From positions 109,761-173,760 of the forward strand of contig NZ_JYON01000010.1 in NCBI RefSeq assembly GCF_000952155.1: DNA of 64,000 nt. Reading direction: 5' to 3'. The notes under the pieces are model-generated. The model was not told the DNA's origin. It worked only from the letters and a program-made list of their open reading frames with translations, and searched no databases. Both the position numbers and the translations under genes were made by a program. Of the stretch, positions 16,079 to 24,559 are shown piece after piece (within the stretch, counting starts at the first letter, position 1; the number at the start of each line of letters is the position of its first letter). This DNA is from Aliterella atlantica CENA595 (GTDB taxonomy: Bacteria > Cyanobacteriota > Cyanobacteriia > Cyanobacteriales > Chroococcidiopsidaceae).

Positions 16079-17913
16079 ATGCAGCAGAACTTTTGACTAA
16101 CCTAACCGAGCAAGGCGTTAAGTTGTGGGCTGATAATGACAAGTTGCGGATTAATTCGCCTAAAGGAATTTTGACACCACAACTGCAAGCAGATATCGCC
16201 GCTAGTAAAACAGAAATTCTCACCTTACTGCGCGATCGCTCATCAGACGATACCGCAACAGGACTGAGTTTGCAAACAATTGGGCGTTTGATTGGTGGTT
16301 ATACAGATAAGTCTCCCTTGCAGTTCAAGCCACCAGTTGTCGATCCGCAAGTAATGGCAAAGCAGCTAAAAATTACTTTTCGCCCTTTACCTAAAGGATT
16401 CGGTCGTCCTACACTGCTCAAGTTTAGAGAAGAATTAGAACTCAAATTGCAAAACTATGGAGTGAAAGTAGTCTCTTGGGAAGAAGCCACAAGAGACTTT
16501 CGCTATGAAATTGATATTCCTCTAACTAAGTGGAAAAAAGCTATCCAAATGAGGGTAGTTAAAACTGATATCGATGCAGTAATTGATGTTGACAGACAAC
16601 CTGCATCGCTCATAGATAAATTTAAAAGTTTTGCTGCCGAAAAGCTCTATCAATTTTATTCTCGCTTTATCTTAAAAAATCAAAAAGCCTCAGCAGCAAA
16701 AATTGTGCAACTAATTGGCTGGGCTGAAGACCATACAATGCAACGGCTTGAAGATCCAACTTCTACTCAAGTTATCTTGCTTGCCGATATAGATAAGCAG
16801 TTTGTCAATCCAGAAATTCCTTACGAGCAAAAGATTAATATTGGCGTAAATACTCTAGTTAAAACATTCTCTGAGGTTGTAATTGGCGTATCTGACAAAG
16901 ATATTTCCATCTTAAATATGAATCTTTCTGATTCAGTCTTTCCTAGAGAAGATTTCGATAATTTTGTTGTCAAGTCTTTAATTCCTAAGATATTTGTGCC
17001 GATCGCACCTTTACCGCTAAGTCGATTTGAGGTTGAAAAATACTCACCTACTCAATCGAGTGCGGCGCAAAAATTAGCCCAGTTGAGCAACCAACTAGCA
17101 ACTACAGGCTTATTTCCCGCAGGATTTAAGCTCAGTGAAATAGTTAAGCGTCAATCGCACCGAGATATTGTTGACTCTATTGTTAATGGTAGATCCGGCG
17201 TTTCTTACGGCTTTGTGGCGTATGCAGAAGCACCACAATATGTAGGTAAACTAGAAATATCTGCGGCTGAGTGGGAAGATTTATCGCCTGTAGCTGGATT
17301 TAGTCAAGATGAAGTCAGGCAAAACGCAATCGGCAGACGCTACCTAAAGACAAAGCTCAAAAACAAAGATATATACAAGCAAATACCCGATATTTGGCTA
17401 GTAAGCTCTCGATCTGGGGCAAATAAGACAAATTTAGACCCAGAGCGCGATTTACTTAGAATTGGCTTGCAAGACAAGCTACATCTGCAAATCCCTACAG
17501 GCATAGATCCGGCGGTAGTCGATGTCAAACCATCTTACGATACCTACGTCATGGTAGCGATCGCTCTTGCTGCGGCTCTATATGCACCTGAATTAATTAA
17601 AGATGGTGCGCCTATGATTCATTTTCACGGCTATCCATCTGCTGAGTGGTTTGAAGACAACGAATATTGTTCTGGAGTTGATAACCCTTCTGTGCCTTGC
17701 GGAACTTACGAATCAGGAGTTTTCAACTTTTTCAATATTTACAACTTGGCACAACAAAGCGACAACATCGCCTTAGCTTGCTTAATCGAACCAGATCACG
17801 GCGCAAACATCATCACCCGCGATTTACCTTATCTCCTCGCCAAACTTCAAGATTCAAGCAAGCGATCGCAAATCGAGTTAGGCGGCAAACACTTTGCTTC
17901 TCTAAGTAGGTAG
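16075..17913 (+). CDS. TubC-type docking domain fused to a domain of unknown function
   Basis: A 612-residue protein. Residues 1-52 (MNAAELLTNLTEQGVKLWAD, RINSPKGILTPQLQADIAASKTEILTLL) form a TubC-N docking domain, normally found at the start of NRPS/PKS subunits. The remaining roughly 550 residues match no family I recognise. Features include a lysine-rich region around 95-180, SFAAEKLYQFYSRFIL, a conserved-looking VVDVKPSYDTYVMVAIALAAALYAPELI segment, and an acidic/aromatic stretch HFHGYPSAEWFEDNEYCSGVDNPSVPCGTYESGVFNFFN near 525-560. No signal peptide. The docking domain and four-base overlap with ACP 2 imply it works on a carrier-bound intermediate. Acyltransfer, condensation or a structural role are all possible; none is shown. 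Confidence 0.85.
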   Translation: MNAAELLTNLTEQGVKLWADNDKLRINSPKGILTPQLQADIAASKTEILTLLRDRSSDDTATGLSLQTIGRLIGGYTDKSPLQFKPPVVDPQVMAKQLKITFRPLPKGFGRPTLLKFREELELKLQNYGVKVVSWEEATRDFRYEIDIPLTKWKKAIQMRVVKTDIDAVIDVDRQPASLIDKFKSFAAEKLYQFYSRFILKNQKASAAKIVQLIGWAEDHTMQRLEDPTSTQVILLADIDKQFVNPEIPYEQKINIGVNTLVKTFSEVVIGVSDKDISILNMNLSDSVFPREDFDNFVVKSLIPKIFVPIAPLPLSRFEVEKYSPTQSSAAQKLAQLSNQLATTGLFPAGFKLSEIVKRQSHRDIVDSIVNGRSGVSYGFVAYAEAPQYVGKLEISAAEWEDLSPVAGFSQDEVRQNAIGRRYLKTKLKNKDIYKQIPDIWLVSSRSGANKTNLDPERDLLRIGLQDKLHLQIPTGIDPAVVDVKPSYDTYVMVAIALAAALYAPELIKDGAPMIHFHGYPSAEWFEDNEYCSGVDNPSVPCGTYESGVFNFFNIYNLAQQSDNIALACLIEPDHGANIITRDLPYLLAKLQDSSKRSQIELGGKHFASLSR

Positions 17914-17920
17914 AGCAATT

Positions 17921-18808
17921 ATGTCTAAAACAGACTTACATCACCTCAGTAATTCCCACTTTGCAGGTAAAACCGTACTCCTAACAGGAGCATCGCGGGG
18001 TATTGGGGTACATATTGCCCGCGCCTTAGCAGCCAAACAAGCTACTGTAATCGGCGTTTCTCGTTCTGCTGAGGGGTTAGATAAAGTCTGCGAGGAAGTC
18101 AATAATTTAGGTGGCAAAGGTATAGCTATTCCCTTTGATATCAGCAAGGTATCAGAACTACCAAAGTTGCTACAACAAATCGAGCAGCTTGGTGGAGTTG
18201 ACATTCTCATTAACAACGCTGGAGTAGAGATGTATCGGGCTTTTCCAGACTATTCCCTTGCCGAAATGCAGTCAGTGTTATCCATTAATTTAGTAGCAGC
18301 GATGGAGTTAACGCGCCTGGTACTGCCAGGAATGCTAAATCGTGGTAACGCTCATATAGTTAATATTGCCTCTTTAGCTGCCAAAAAAGGACATCCTTAC
18401 GACAGCATTTATTCTGCCAGTAAAGCAGGTTTATTGATGTGGGCTGATGCTTTACGGCAAGAATTGGCAAGTACGGGAGTGGGAATTTCTACTATTTGTC
18501 CGGGGTATATTTCTGGGCAAGGCATGATGGCAGATACAGGCATACCTGCACCGAGTTTAGCAGGTACATCTACACCGCATCAGGTTGCGATCGCTCTGAT
18601 AAAAGCCATAGAGCAAAACCAAGGCGAAGTCATCGTTAATAGCGATCCTATTACCGCAAACTTAACCAAACTATTATTGGCAATTTCTCAATTTTTCCCT
18701 AGTTTTGGCGATACTACCAATCGTTTGCTAGGCGTAACCAAGCTCAATCGCCTGCGGATAGAAACTTCTCGCCGTCATCAATCTGAGCTAGTCAAAACAG
18801 AGGCATGA
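17921..18808 (+). CDS. Short-chain dehydrogenase/reductase 1
   Basis: A 295-residue classical SDR. It has the TGASRGIG cofactor loop (about residues 23-30), the NNAG motif and the catalytic YSASK after a serine-containing strand (NIASLAAKKGHPYDSIYSASK). The arginine after the first strand (GVSRSAEGL) suggests NADP(H). It is clearly a paralogue of the SDR at 20022: both read MELTRLV, MLxRG, SIYSASKAGL, RQELA. The cluster PKS has no KR domain, so one of the SDRs could reduce the beta-keto intermediate in trans; the other may work as an oxidoreductase on sugar or alcohol groups. It begins 7 bases after the docking protein and ends one base before the next gene. Confidence 0.88.
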   Translation: MSKTDLHHLSNSHFAGKTVLLTGASRGIGVHIARALAAKQATVIGVSRSAEGLDKVCEEVNNLGGKGIAIPFDISKVSELPKLLQQIEQLGGVDILINNAGVEMYRAFPDYSLAEMQSVLSINLVAAMELTRLVLPGMLNRGNAHIVNIASLAAKKGHPYDSIYSASKAGLLMWADALRQELASTGVGISTICPGYISGQGMMADTGIPAPSLAGTSTPHQVAIALIKAIEQNQGEVIVNSDPITANLTKLLLAISQFFPSFGDTTNRLLGVTKLNRLRIETSRRHQSELVKTEA

Positions 18809-18809
18809 G

Positions 18810-19973
18810 ATGAAAAAAGTAATATTCACAATCTATGACATGGGCGGCGGACATCGCAGCACTGCCAATGCCTTGAAGGAAGTAATCGCCCAACGCAATT
18901 TGCCTTGGCAGATCGAGGTATTAGAAGTTTTTAAAGAAGTTTTTGGCACAAATACGCCTCAATATTATTACAACAACTTTGTCCTGAAACAGAAGTGGGC
19001 AAAAACTATAAATGACCCCCTAGCTGTACCCTTATTCAAGTTGCAAATTCGTCTCCGTCATAGTGCTTGGCGCAAACGCTTGCAGAATTATTGGCGGCAA
19101 CATCAGCCCGATTTAGTAGTTTCCTTGATGCCACTGGTAAATAAAGTCCTGTATGAAAGCTTGCGCTCAGAATTGCCCAAGACTCCTTTTGTGACATCGA
19201 TAACTGATTTTGCTGATTGTTCGCCTAATTTTTGGATAGAACCTCAAGATCAGTTGTTAATTTGTCCTTCTGCACGCACAGTATATCAGGCAGATACTTA
19301 TGGCTATACAGATAAACAAATTTTCTCTACTTCAGGAGTAGTTATTCATCCTCGGTTCGATCGACCTGTAAATTGCGATCGCATTTTAGAACGGCAGCGT
19401 TTGGGGCTAGACCCAGATTTACCTACAGGCTTAGTAATATTTGGGACTCAAGGCTCCAAGGAAATGATTGAGATTCTCGAACGGTTAGAGAAGTCGCAGC
19501 TACAGTTGCAACTAATTTTTATCTGCGGGCGCAATGAGAAGCTAGCGAGTATTTTGCGATCGCGTCCTAGTCGTTTAACTAAATTTGTTGTCGGCTTCAC
19601 CAGCGAAATTCCCACCTATATGCACATCTCCGATTTCTTCATTGGCAAACCAGGAAGCGTCGGTATTAGCGAAGCTATAGCCATGAAGTTGCCAGTAATT
19701 ACCGAATGCAACAACATTACAACTTTATTTCAAGAACGAGCTAGCGCCGATTGGCTGGTAGAAAAAGGCTTTGGCATTGCAGTCAATAACTTTAAAGATA
19801 TAGATAAAGCTGTCGCTCACCTAATCGAACCCCAAAACTTCGTCCGCTATCGCACCAACGTTACAGCCTACAAAAATCGCGCAGTCTTTGAAGTTGTAGA
19901 TATTTTAGAAAACATCTTAAAAGCCCCATTAGCGGCAGAAAAAGGCAAAGAGATAGAAAAGATCCCCCTGTAA
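18810..19973 (+). CDS. GT28 glycosyltransferase 1 (MGDG-synthase-like)
   Basis: A 387-residue GT-B enzyme. The N-terminal MGDG-synthase-type domain has GGGHRSTANALK (12-23), and the C-terminal GT28 donor domain has LQLIFICGRNEKLA and GKPGSVGISEAIAMKLPVITE (279-299). The family moves a sugar from a nucleotide donor to a membrane lipid. It shares the layout of the two transferases at 24560 and 26709 but is clearly more distant. Most cyanobacteria make MGDG by a different glucosyltransferase, so a housekeeping role is unlikely. No membrane span is evident; peripheral binding to the inner leaflet is expected. Its last four codons and stop coincide with a dispersed repeat, so the C-terminus may have been redefined by repeat insertion. 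Confidence 0.88.
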   Translation: MKKVIFTIYDMGGGHRSTANALKEVIAQRNLPWQIEVLEVFKEVFGTNTPQYYYNNFVLKQKWAKTINDPLAVPLFKLQIRLRHSAWRKRLQNYWRQHQPDLVVSLMPLVNKVLYESLRSELPKTPFVTSITDFADCSPNFWIEPQDQLLICPSARTVYQADTYGYTDKQIFSTSGVVIHPRFDRPVNCDRILERQRLGLDPDLPTGLVIFGTQGSKEMIEILERLEKSQLQLQLIFICGRNEKLASILRSRPSRLTKFVVGFTSEIPTYMHISDFFIGKPGSVGISEAIAMKLPVITECNNITTLFQERASADWLVEKGFGIAVNNFKDIDKAVAHLIEPQNFVRYRTNVTAYKNRAVFEVVDILENILKAPLAAEKGKEIEKIPL

Positions 19974-19986
19974 TCCCCTTGTCTCC
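19961..19986 (+). repeat. Dispersed element GATCCCCCTGTAATCCCC, copy 2
   Basis: The element starts inside the last codons of glycosyltransferase 1 and supplies its stop codon (TAA at 19971-19973). It continues into TTGTCTCC, like copy 3 and unlike copy 1. Confidence 0.75.
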
Positions 19987-20008
19987 TTGTCTCCTTGTCT
20001 CCTTGTCT
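19978..20008. repeat. Octamer tandem repeat (CTTGTCTC)3-4
   Basis: Three perfect CTTGTCTC units (19978-20001) and a CTTGTCT remnant extend the end of dispersed-element copy 2 into the spacer before the second SDR. Confidence 0.85.
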
Positions 20009-20021
20009 TTACACATAAGTC

Positions 20022-20852
20022 ATGAAAACCATAGCAGACAAATTAGTAGTTCTAACTGGCGCATCTGGGGGTATTGGCGAATTTATTGCGCGGGCGCTAG
20101 CCAAAGAGCAAGCAACTGTAGTTGGTATTTCTCGTTCTCCAGCAGGTTTAGAGCGCGTAGGTGCAGAGGTTGAGGCGCTAGGCGGTAAATGGTTGGGTAT
20201 TCCCTTTAATCTCTGCGAATTAGACAAATTACCAGACTTGGTAGCGCAAATTCAGCAGCTAACAGGTCGTCATATCGACATTTTGATTAACAATGCCGCA
20301 ATCGAGAAGTTCCGACCTTTTCAAACCTATACCTTAGAAGACACTCAATCTATTCTTACAACTAACCTGCTCTCACCAATGGAGTTAACCCGTTTGGTGA
20401 TGCCAAGTATGCTAAAGCGCGGTAGCGGTCATATTGTCAATATTTCCTCTGGTTCTGGCAAAAAAGGAGCGCCTTTCAACAGCATTTATTCAGCTAGTAA
20501 AGCGGGGTTAATTATGTGGTCAGATGCAATTAGGCAAGAATTAGCCGATACCAACATTGGCGTATCAGTGGTTTGTCCTGGCTGTACCAATGCTGGAATG
20601 TATCTAGCGTTAGGGCAAATAGCTCCTAGCGCCGCTCAGATTACCGAACCTACAGAAGTAGCAGATAGAGTGCTGCAAGCGATCGCCCAAAACCAGAAAG
20701 AAGTAGTTATAGACGGATTTAATCTTAAGTTTCTGTTTGCCATGTCACAGTTTTTCCCGCAATTTGGCGACATGGTATTTCAAAAACTAGGGGTAGTTAA
20801 GACAAACCAAAGCTGTGCCGAATATCAGATGCAAGCACAAAAATTAGCATAG
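20022..20852 (+). CDS. Short-chain dehydrogenase/reductase 2
   Basis: A 276-residue SDR with TGASGGIG (about residues 13-20), NNAA in place of NNAG, and catalytic serine and YSASK (NISSGSGKKGAPFNSIYSASK). It is a paralogue of the SDR at 17921, with the same helix and strand wording along most of its length. The GISRSPAGLERV segment again points to NADP(H). A duplicated SDR pair flanking a glycosyltransferase suggests two successive redox steps, for example beta-keto reduction and oxidation or epimerisation of a hydroxyl. The true substrates are unknown. It follows the octamer repeat array by 13 bases. Confidence 0.87.
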   Translation: MKTIADKLVVLTGASGGIGEFIARALAKEQATVVGISRSPAGLERVGAEVEALGGKWLGIPFNLCELDKLPDLVAQIQQLTGRHIDILINNAAIEKFRPFQTYTLEDTQSILTTNLLSPMELTRLVMPSMLKRGSGHIVNISSGSGKKGAPFNSIYSASKAGLIMWSDAIRQELADTNIGVSVVCPGCTNAGMYLALGQIAPSAAQITEPTEVADRVLQAIAQNQKEVVIDGFNLKFLFAMSQFFPQFGDMVFQKLGVVKTNQSCAEYQMQAQKLA

Positions 20853-20890
20853 CGCGATCGCCCTTTCCCTAAATTCAACAAACAACAGAC

Positions 20891-22429
20891 ATGGTTAACG
20901 AACATTACGATGTCATTATCATTGGTACGGGTGCGGGTGGCGGAACTCTAGCAAATGCACTAGCTCCTAGTGGCAAGAAAATTTTATTGTTGGAACGAGG
21001 CAATTTTCTCCCTAAAGAAAAAGCTAATTGGGACTCCAAAGAAGTTTATGGCAAAGATCGCTATCGCACAAAAGAAGTGTGGTATGGCAAGAACGGCGAA
21101 GCAGTAAATCCCTTTACTCATTACTATGTTGGCGGTAATACCAAATTTTACGGTAGTGCCTTGTATAGATTGCGCGAACGCGACTTTGAAACGGTTATTC
21201 ATAAAGAGGGAATTTCGCCAGAATGGGCTTTGAAATACCCAGATTTTGCCCCTTACTACGATCGCGCGGAAAAACTTTACGAAGTACGTGGCAAAAGAGG
21301 ACTCGACCCCACCGAACCACCTAGCAGTGAAGATTATCCTTTTCCACCGATTAGCCACGAACCCCATATAGAAAAAATCTATTACGCCCTCAAAGAGCGG
21401 GGGTTGCATCCTTGCTATCAACCTTTGGGAGTCAAGCTAAATGAAGTCGATTCGTTTTTAAGTGCTTGTATTCGCTGCCCTACCTGCGACGGCTTCCCGT
21501 GTTTGCTCAATGCCAAAGCCGATGCTGATGTAATCGGCGTGCGCCCAGCAATGAGTTATAACAACGTGACTTTAATTACCGAAGCCAAAGTATTGCGCTT
21601 GCATACTAACGCCTCCGGCAATCAGGTAACAAGTATAGAAGCTCAAATTGCTGGCGAGAGTCAGTTTTTTTCGGGAGATATAGTCGTACTTGCTTGCGGG
21701 GCAATCAATTCTGCCGTATTGCTATTGCGTTCGGCAAGCGATCGCCATCCTCACGGATTAGCCAATAGTTCTGACCTAGTGGGACGCAATTATATGCGCC
21801 ATCGAATTACAGCGATCGTCGCTTTGAGCCTACAACAAAATCCGACAATTTATCCGAAAACCCTTGCTGTTAATGACTTTTATTGGGGAGAAAAAGACTT
21901 TGATTATCCAATGGGACACGTGCAAACTCTGGGCAACATCACTGAAGATCGAGCCGCTGCCAAAGGACCGCCTTTTGTGCCAAAAGAAGTATATAAAGCA
22001 GTTGCAAGTCGCACTACTGGCTGGTTTTTGATGACAGAAGACTTGCCAGAGCCGCACAATCGCGTGCGAGTCAGCAACAACAAAATATTTCTTGACTACA
22101 CCAATAACAATGAAATTGCCTATCAGCGCTTAATCGAACGCTGGAAAGAAATATTAAAGTCCATGCCACCATTGGCAATTTTAATGACTACCAAAATGAG
22201 CCTAGAAGATGTCGGGCATCAGTGCGGTACTTGTCGTTTTGGCGAAGATCCCCAAACTTCTGTACTCGACCTCAATTGCCGCACTCACGACGTTGATAAC
22301 CTTTACGTCGTTGACGGCAGCTTTTTTCCTTCGAGTGCTGCATTAAACCCCACGCTCACAATTATCGCCAACGCTTTACGAGTCGCAGAACATTTATGGC
22401 AACGATTGCAACCCACAACCAAGGAGTAA
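20891..22429 (+). CDS. GMC-family FAD-dependent oxidoreductase
   Basis: A 512-residue flavoenzyme. The N-terminal dinucleotide fold is IIIGTGAGGGTLANALA with LLLERG at the end of the second strand. The C-terminal GMC domain carries the expected active-site pair H443 (DVGHQCGTCRFG) and N486 (ALNPTLTI). Several cysteines sit in the middle (CIRCPTCDGFPCLLNAKADAD), which resembles the cholesterol-oxidase/glucoside-3-dehydrogenase branch. The family oxidises primary or secondary alcohols, including sugar hydroxyls, to carbonyls. In this cluster the substrate could be a hydroxyl on the lipid chain or on a sugar. No Tat signal is seen, so it is likely cytoplasmic. UDP-galactopyranose mutase starts 6 bases downstream. 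Confidence 0.9.
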   Translation: MVNEHYDVIIIGTGAGGGTLANALAPSGKKILLLERGNFLPKEKANWDSKEVYGKDRYRTKEVWYGKNGEAVNPFTHYYVGGNTKFYGSALYRLRERDFETVIHKEGISPEWALKYPDFAPYYDRAEKLYEVRGKRGLDPTEPPSSEDYPFPPISHEPHIEKIYYALKERGLHPCYQPLGVKLNEVDSFLSACIRCPTCDGFPCLLNAKADADVIGVRPAMSYNNVTLITEAKVLRLHTNASGNQVTSIEAQIAGESQFFSGDIVVLACGAINSAVLLLRSASDRHPHGLANSSDLVGRNYMRHRITAIVALSLQQNPTIYPKTLAVNDFYWGEKDFDYPMGHVQTLGNITEDRAAAKGPPFVPKEVYKAVASRTTGWFLMTEDLPEPHNRVRVSNNKIFLDYTNNNEIAYQRLIERWKEILKSMPPLAILMTTKMSLEDVGHQCGTCRFGEDPQTSVLDLNCRTHDVDNLYVVDGSFFPSSAALNPTLTIIANALRVAEHLWQRLQPTTKE

Positions 22430-22435
22430 TCGCAA

Positions 22436-23566
22436 ATGAAATTTGATTGGCTAATTATTGGTGCGGGATACTCAGCCTGCGTTTTGGCTGAAAGATTAGC
22501 AACTGTGCTTGGACAAAGAGTGCTAATTGTCGAAAAGCGCAACCATATCGGCGGCAATGCTTACGATCATTACAACGAGCATGGCATTCTCGTCCACAAA
22601 TACGGACCGCACATCTTTCACACCAAGTCAAAAAAAGTCTGGGATTACCTATCGCAATTTACCGATTGGCGACCTTACTATCATCAAGTGCTAGGAGTAT
22701 TGGAGGGCAAAAAAGTTCCAATTCCCTTTAATCTCAATTCCCTATATGCACTATTTCCGCCCAAATATGCCGAGAAACTAGAAGGTTTACTGCTCGAAAA
22801 CTTTGGTTTTGGGGTCAAAGTCCCGATTTTAAAACTGCGCGAGAGTGCTAGTGGCGATTTAAGCTTTCTTGCTGATTACATTTACGAAAATGTTTTTCTC
22901 CGCTACACCATGAAGCAGTGGGGAGTAAAACCAGAAGAACTAGATCGCGGTGTCACGGGGCGCGTCCCAGTATATATCAGTCGAGATAATCGCTATTTTC
23001 AAGACCCGTACCAAGCTATGCCTAAGCTGGGCTATACCGAAATGTTCAATCGGATGTTAGATCATCCTAATATTAAAGTTCTCCTCAACACCGATTACCG
23101 CGAGACAATTGACGATATTAAGTTCAATCGGATCGTTTGCACCGGACCAATCGATACTTTCTTCGATTATATGTATGGCGAACTACCCTATCGCAGTCTG
23201 CGCTTTCAATTTGAAACTTTAGATCGCGAATGCTTTCAAGAAGTAGGTACGGTAAATTATCCCAACGACTACGATATTACCCGCATCACCGAGCAGAAGT
23301 ATTTGTCAGGACAAACTTCTCCCAAAACTACTTTGGTATCGGAATATCCTCAAGCTTACGTACCAGGCAAAAACGATCCTTATTATCCCATCTTGAACAA
23401 CGATAACCGCGATCGCCTCAGTCTCTACCTCAAAGAAATAGAAAAGCTCAAAGGTACAGTTCTATTTGCCGGACGGCTAGCAGATTACAAGTATTACGAC
23501 ATGGATCAAGCAGTAGTAAGGGCATTAGGTCTATTTGAAAAAGAAATAGCACCTGCTCTTGTCTAA
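22436..23566 (+). CDS. glf: UDP-galactopyranose mutase
   Basis: A 376-residue flavoprotein of normal length for bacterial Glf. It converts UDP-galactopyranose to UDP-galactofuranose. Seen: the FAD fold IIGAGYSACVLAERLA, IVEKRNHIGGNAYD, the YGPHIFHT loop, the KQWG segment (YTMKQWGVKPEELD) and VPVYISRDNRYFQDPYQAMPKLGYTEMF. The late motif FAGRLADYKYYDMDQAV is also typical. The start has an AAGGAG upstream, immediately after the GMC gene. Its place among three glycosyltransferases implies that at least one cluster sugar is galactofuranose, although it could also serve a cell-surface polysaccharide. No other Galf pathway gene is in the window. Confidence 0.95.
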   Translation: MKFDWLIIGAGYSACVLAERLATVLGQRVLIVEKRNHIGGNAYDHYNEHGILVHKYGPHIFHTKSKKVWDYLSQFTDWRPYYHQVLGVLEGKKVPIPFNLNSLYALFPPKYAEKLEGLLLENFGFGVKVPILKLRESASGDLSFLADYIYENVFLRYTMKQWGVKPEELDRGVTGRVPVYISRDNRYFQDPYQAMPKLGYTEMFNRMLDHPNIKVLLNTDYRETIDDIKFNRIVCTGPIDTFFDYMYGELPYRSLRFQFETLDRECFQEVGTVNYPNDYDITRITEQKYLSGQTSPKTTLVSEYPQAYVPGKNDPYYPILNNDNRDRLSLYLKEIEKLKGTVLFAGRLADYKYYDMDQAVVRALGLFEKEIAPALV

Positions 23567-23592
23567 CAACGTAGTTAATCTTTTTTGCTAAG

Positions 23593-24528
23593 ATGCCAAG
23601 ACAACAAGAACTACAACAAAAGCCCGCTACTACAGGCAAGCAACGTCTTGACTGCCCGATTTGTGATTATCGTGTCAATCCTAACGATGAGTCTGCATTT
23701 TTCACGTTTCCTTGCAATGTTAGAGCCTTCTTAGACGAAAAGTTTAAAGTTTGGCGCTGTCCCGATTGTCAGTCAATTCATTGTTTAGATGTGGTCGATC
23801 TCGATCGCTACTATGCCAAATTCCCGCTTTTCCAAGCTCAATTAACCAGTTCCTACCGAGTCATGTTTGGCAACTTGCGTCGTCAGCTTACACAGGTAGG
23901 TTTCTCTAAATCTTGCTCGTTACTCGATTATGGCTGTGGTGCTAACGGGCTATTTGTGCGCTATCTGCAACAATGCGGCTTTACTCGTGCCTGCGGCTAC
24001 GATCCTTACGGCGCAAAAGATAGCTTCGGCGATCCGGCAATCTTGCAGCGCGAAAAGTTTGACTACATCATCAGCCAAGATGTAATCGAACACGTCGAAG
24101 ATCCTCATGCCTTCCTTGGCAAGTTAAATAGCCTGCTATCCCCTGGCGGTTATATTTTGCTTGGTACGCCTAATGCTGCCAATCTCGACCTCAACCGACC
24201 CGACGTATCCGATCATTATCACTTCGTACACGTTCCCTATCACCTGCATCTATACACTCGCCAAACCCTGGAATTTCTAGGTAGAAATCAAGGATGGGAG
24301 CCTGTACGTTTTTTTGACCGCAGATACGACGATACGCGCTGGTTTGGCTTTAATCCTCGTGCGGTGCATACATACACAAGCTTGTTGGATGGTTCGCTAG
24401 ATGTGCTATTTGAGCCGCTCAAAATAGGCAAAGCATTCACTTCCTACAAATTTCTCTTCTACGCTATTTTCGGCTATTGGCTCAGTTTTCGTTCTGGAAT
24501 GGCGATCGCTTTTCGCAAAAGTGTGTAG
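23593..24528 (+). CDS. Class I SAM methyltransferase with N-terminal zinc ribbon
   Basis: A 311-residue protein. The N-terminus holds two CxxC pairs, C21/C24 (CPIC) and C56/C59 (CPDC), likely a zinc ribbon. A Rossmann SAM-binding domain follows, with LLDYGCGANGLFVRYL near residue 115 and the strand YIISQDVIEHVEDPHAFLGKLNSLLSPGGYILLGTPNA. This layout occurs in methyltransferases acting on nucleotide sugars or lipids in surface-glycan and natural-product loci. It probably methylates a hydroxyl or carboxyl of the product or a sugar; regiochemistry is unknown. Codon use and HIP1 content match its neighbours. Confidence 0.85.
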   Translation: MPRQQELQQKPATTGKQRLDCPICDYRVNPNDESAFFTFPCNVRAFLDEKFKVWRCPDCQSIHCLDVVDLDRYYAKFPLFQAQLTSSYRVMFGNLRRQLTQVGFSKSCSLLDYGCGANGLFVRYLQQCGFTRACGYDPYGAKDSFGDPAILQREKFDYIISQDVIEHVEDPHAFLGKLNSLLSPGGYILLGTPNAANLDLNRPDVSDHYHFVHVPYHLHLYTRQTLEFLGRNQGWEPVRFFDRRYDDTRWFGFNPRAVHTYTSLLDGSLDVLFEPLKIGKAFTSYKFLFYAIFGYWLSFRSGMAIAFRKSV

Positions 24529-24559
24529 TTCAATTTCTTAAATAGGAATCCTTGATTTT

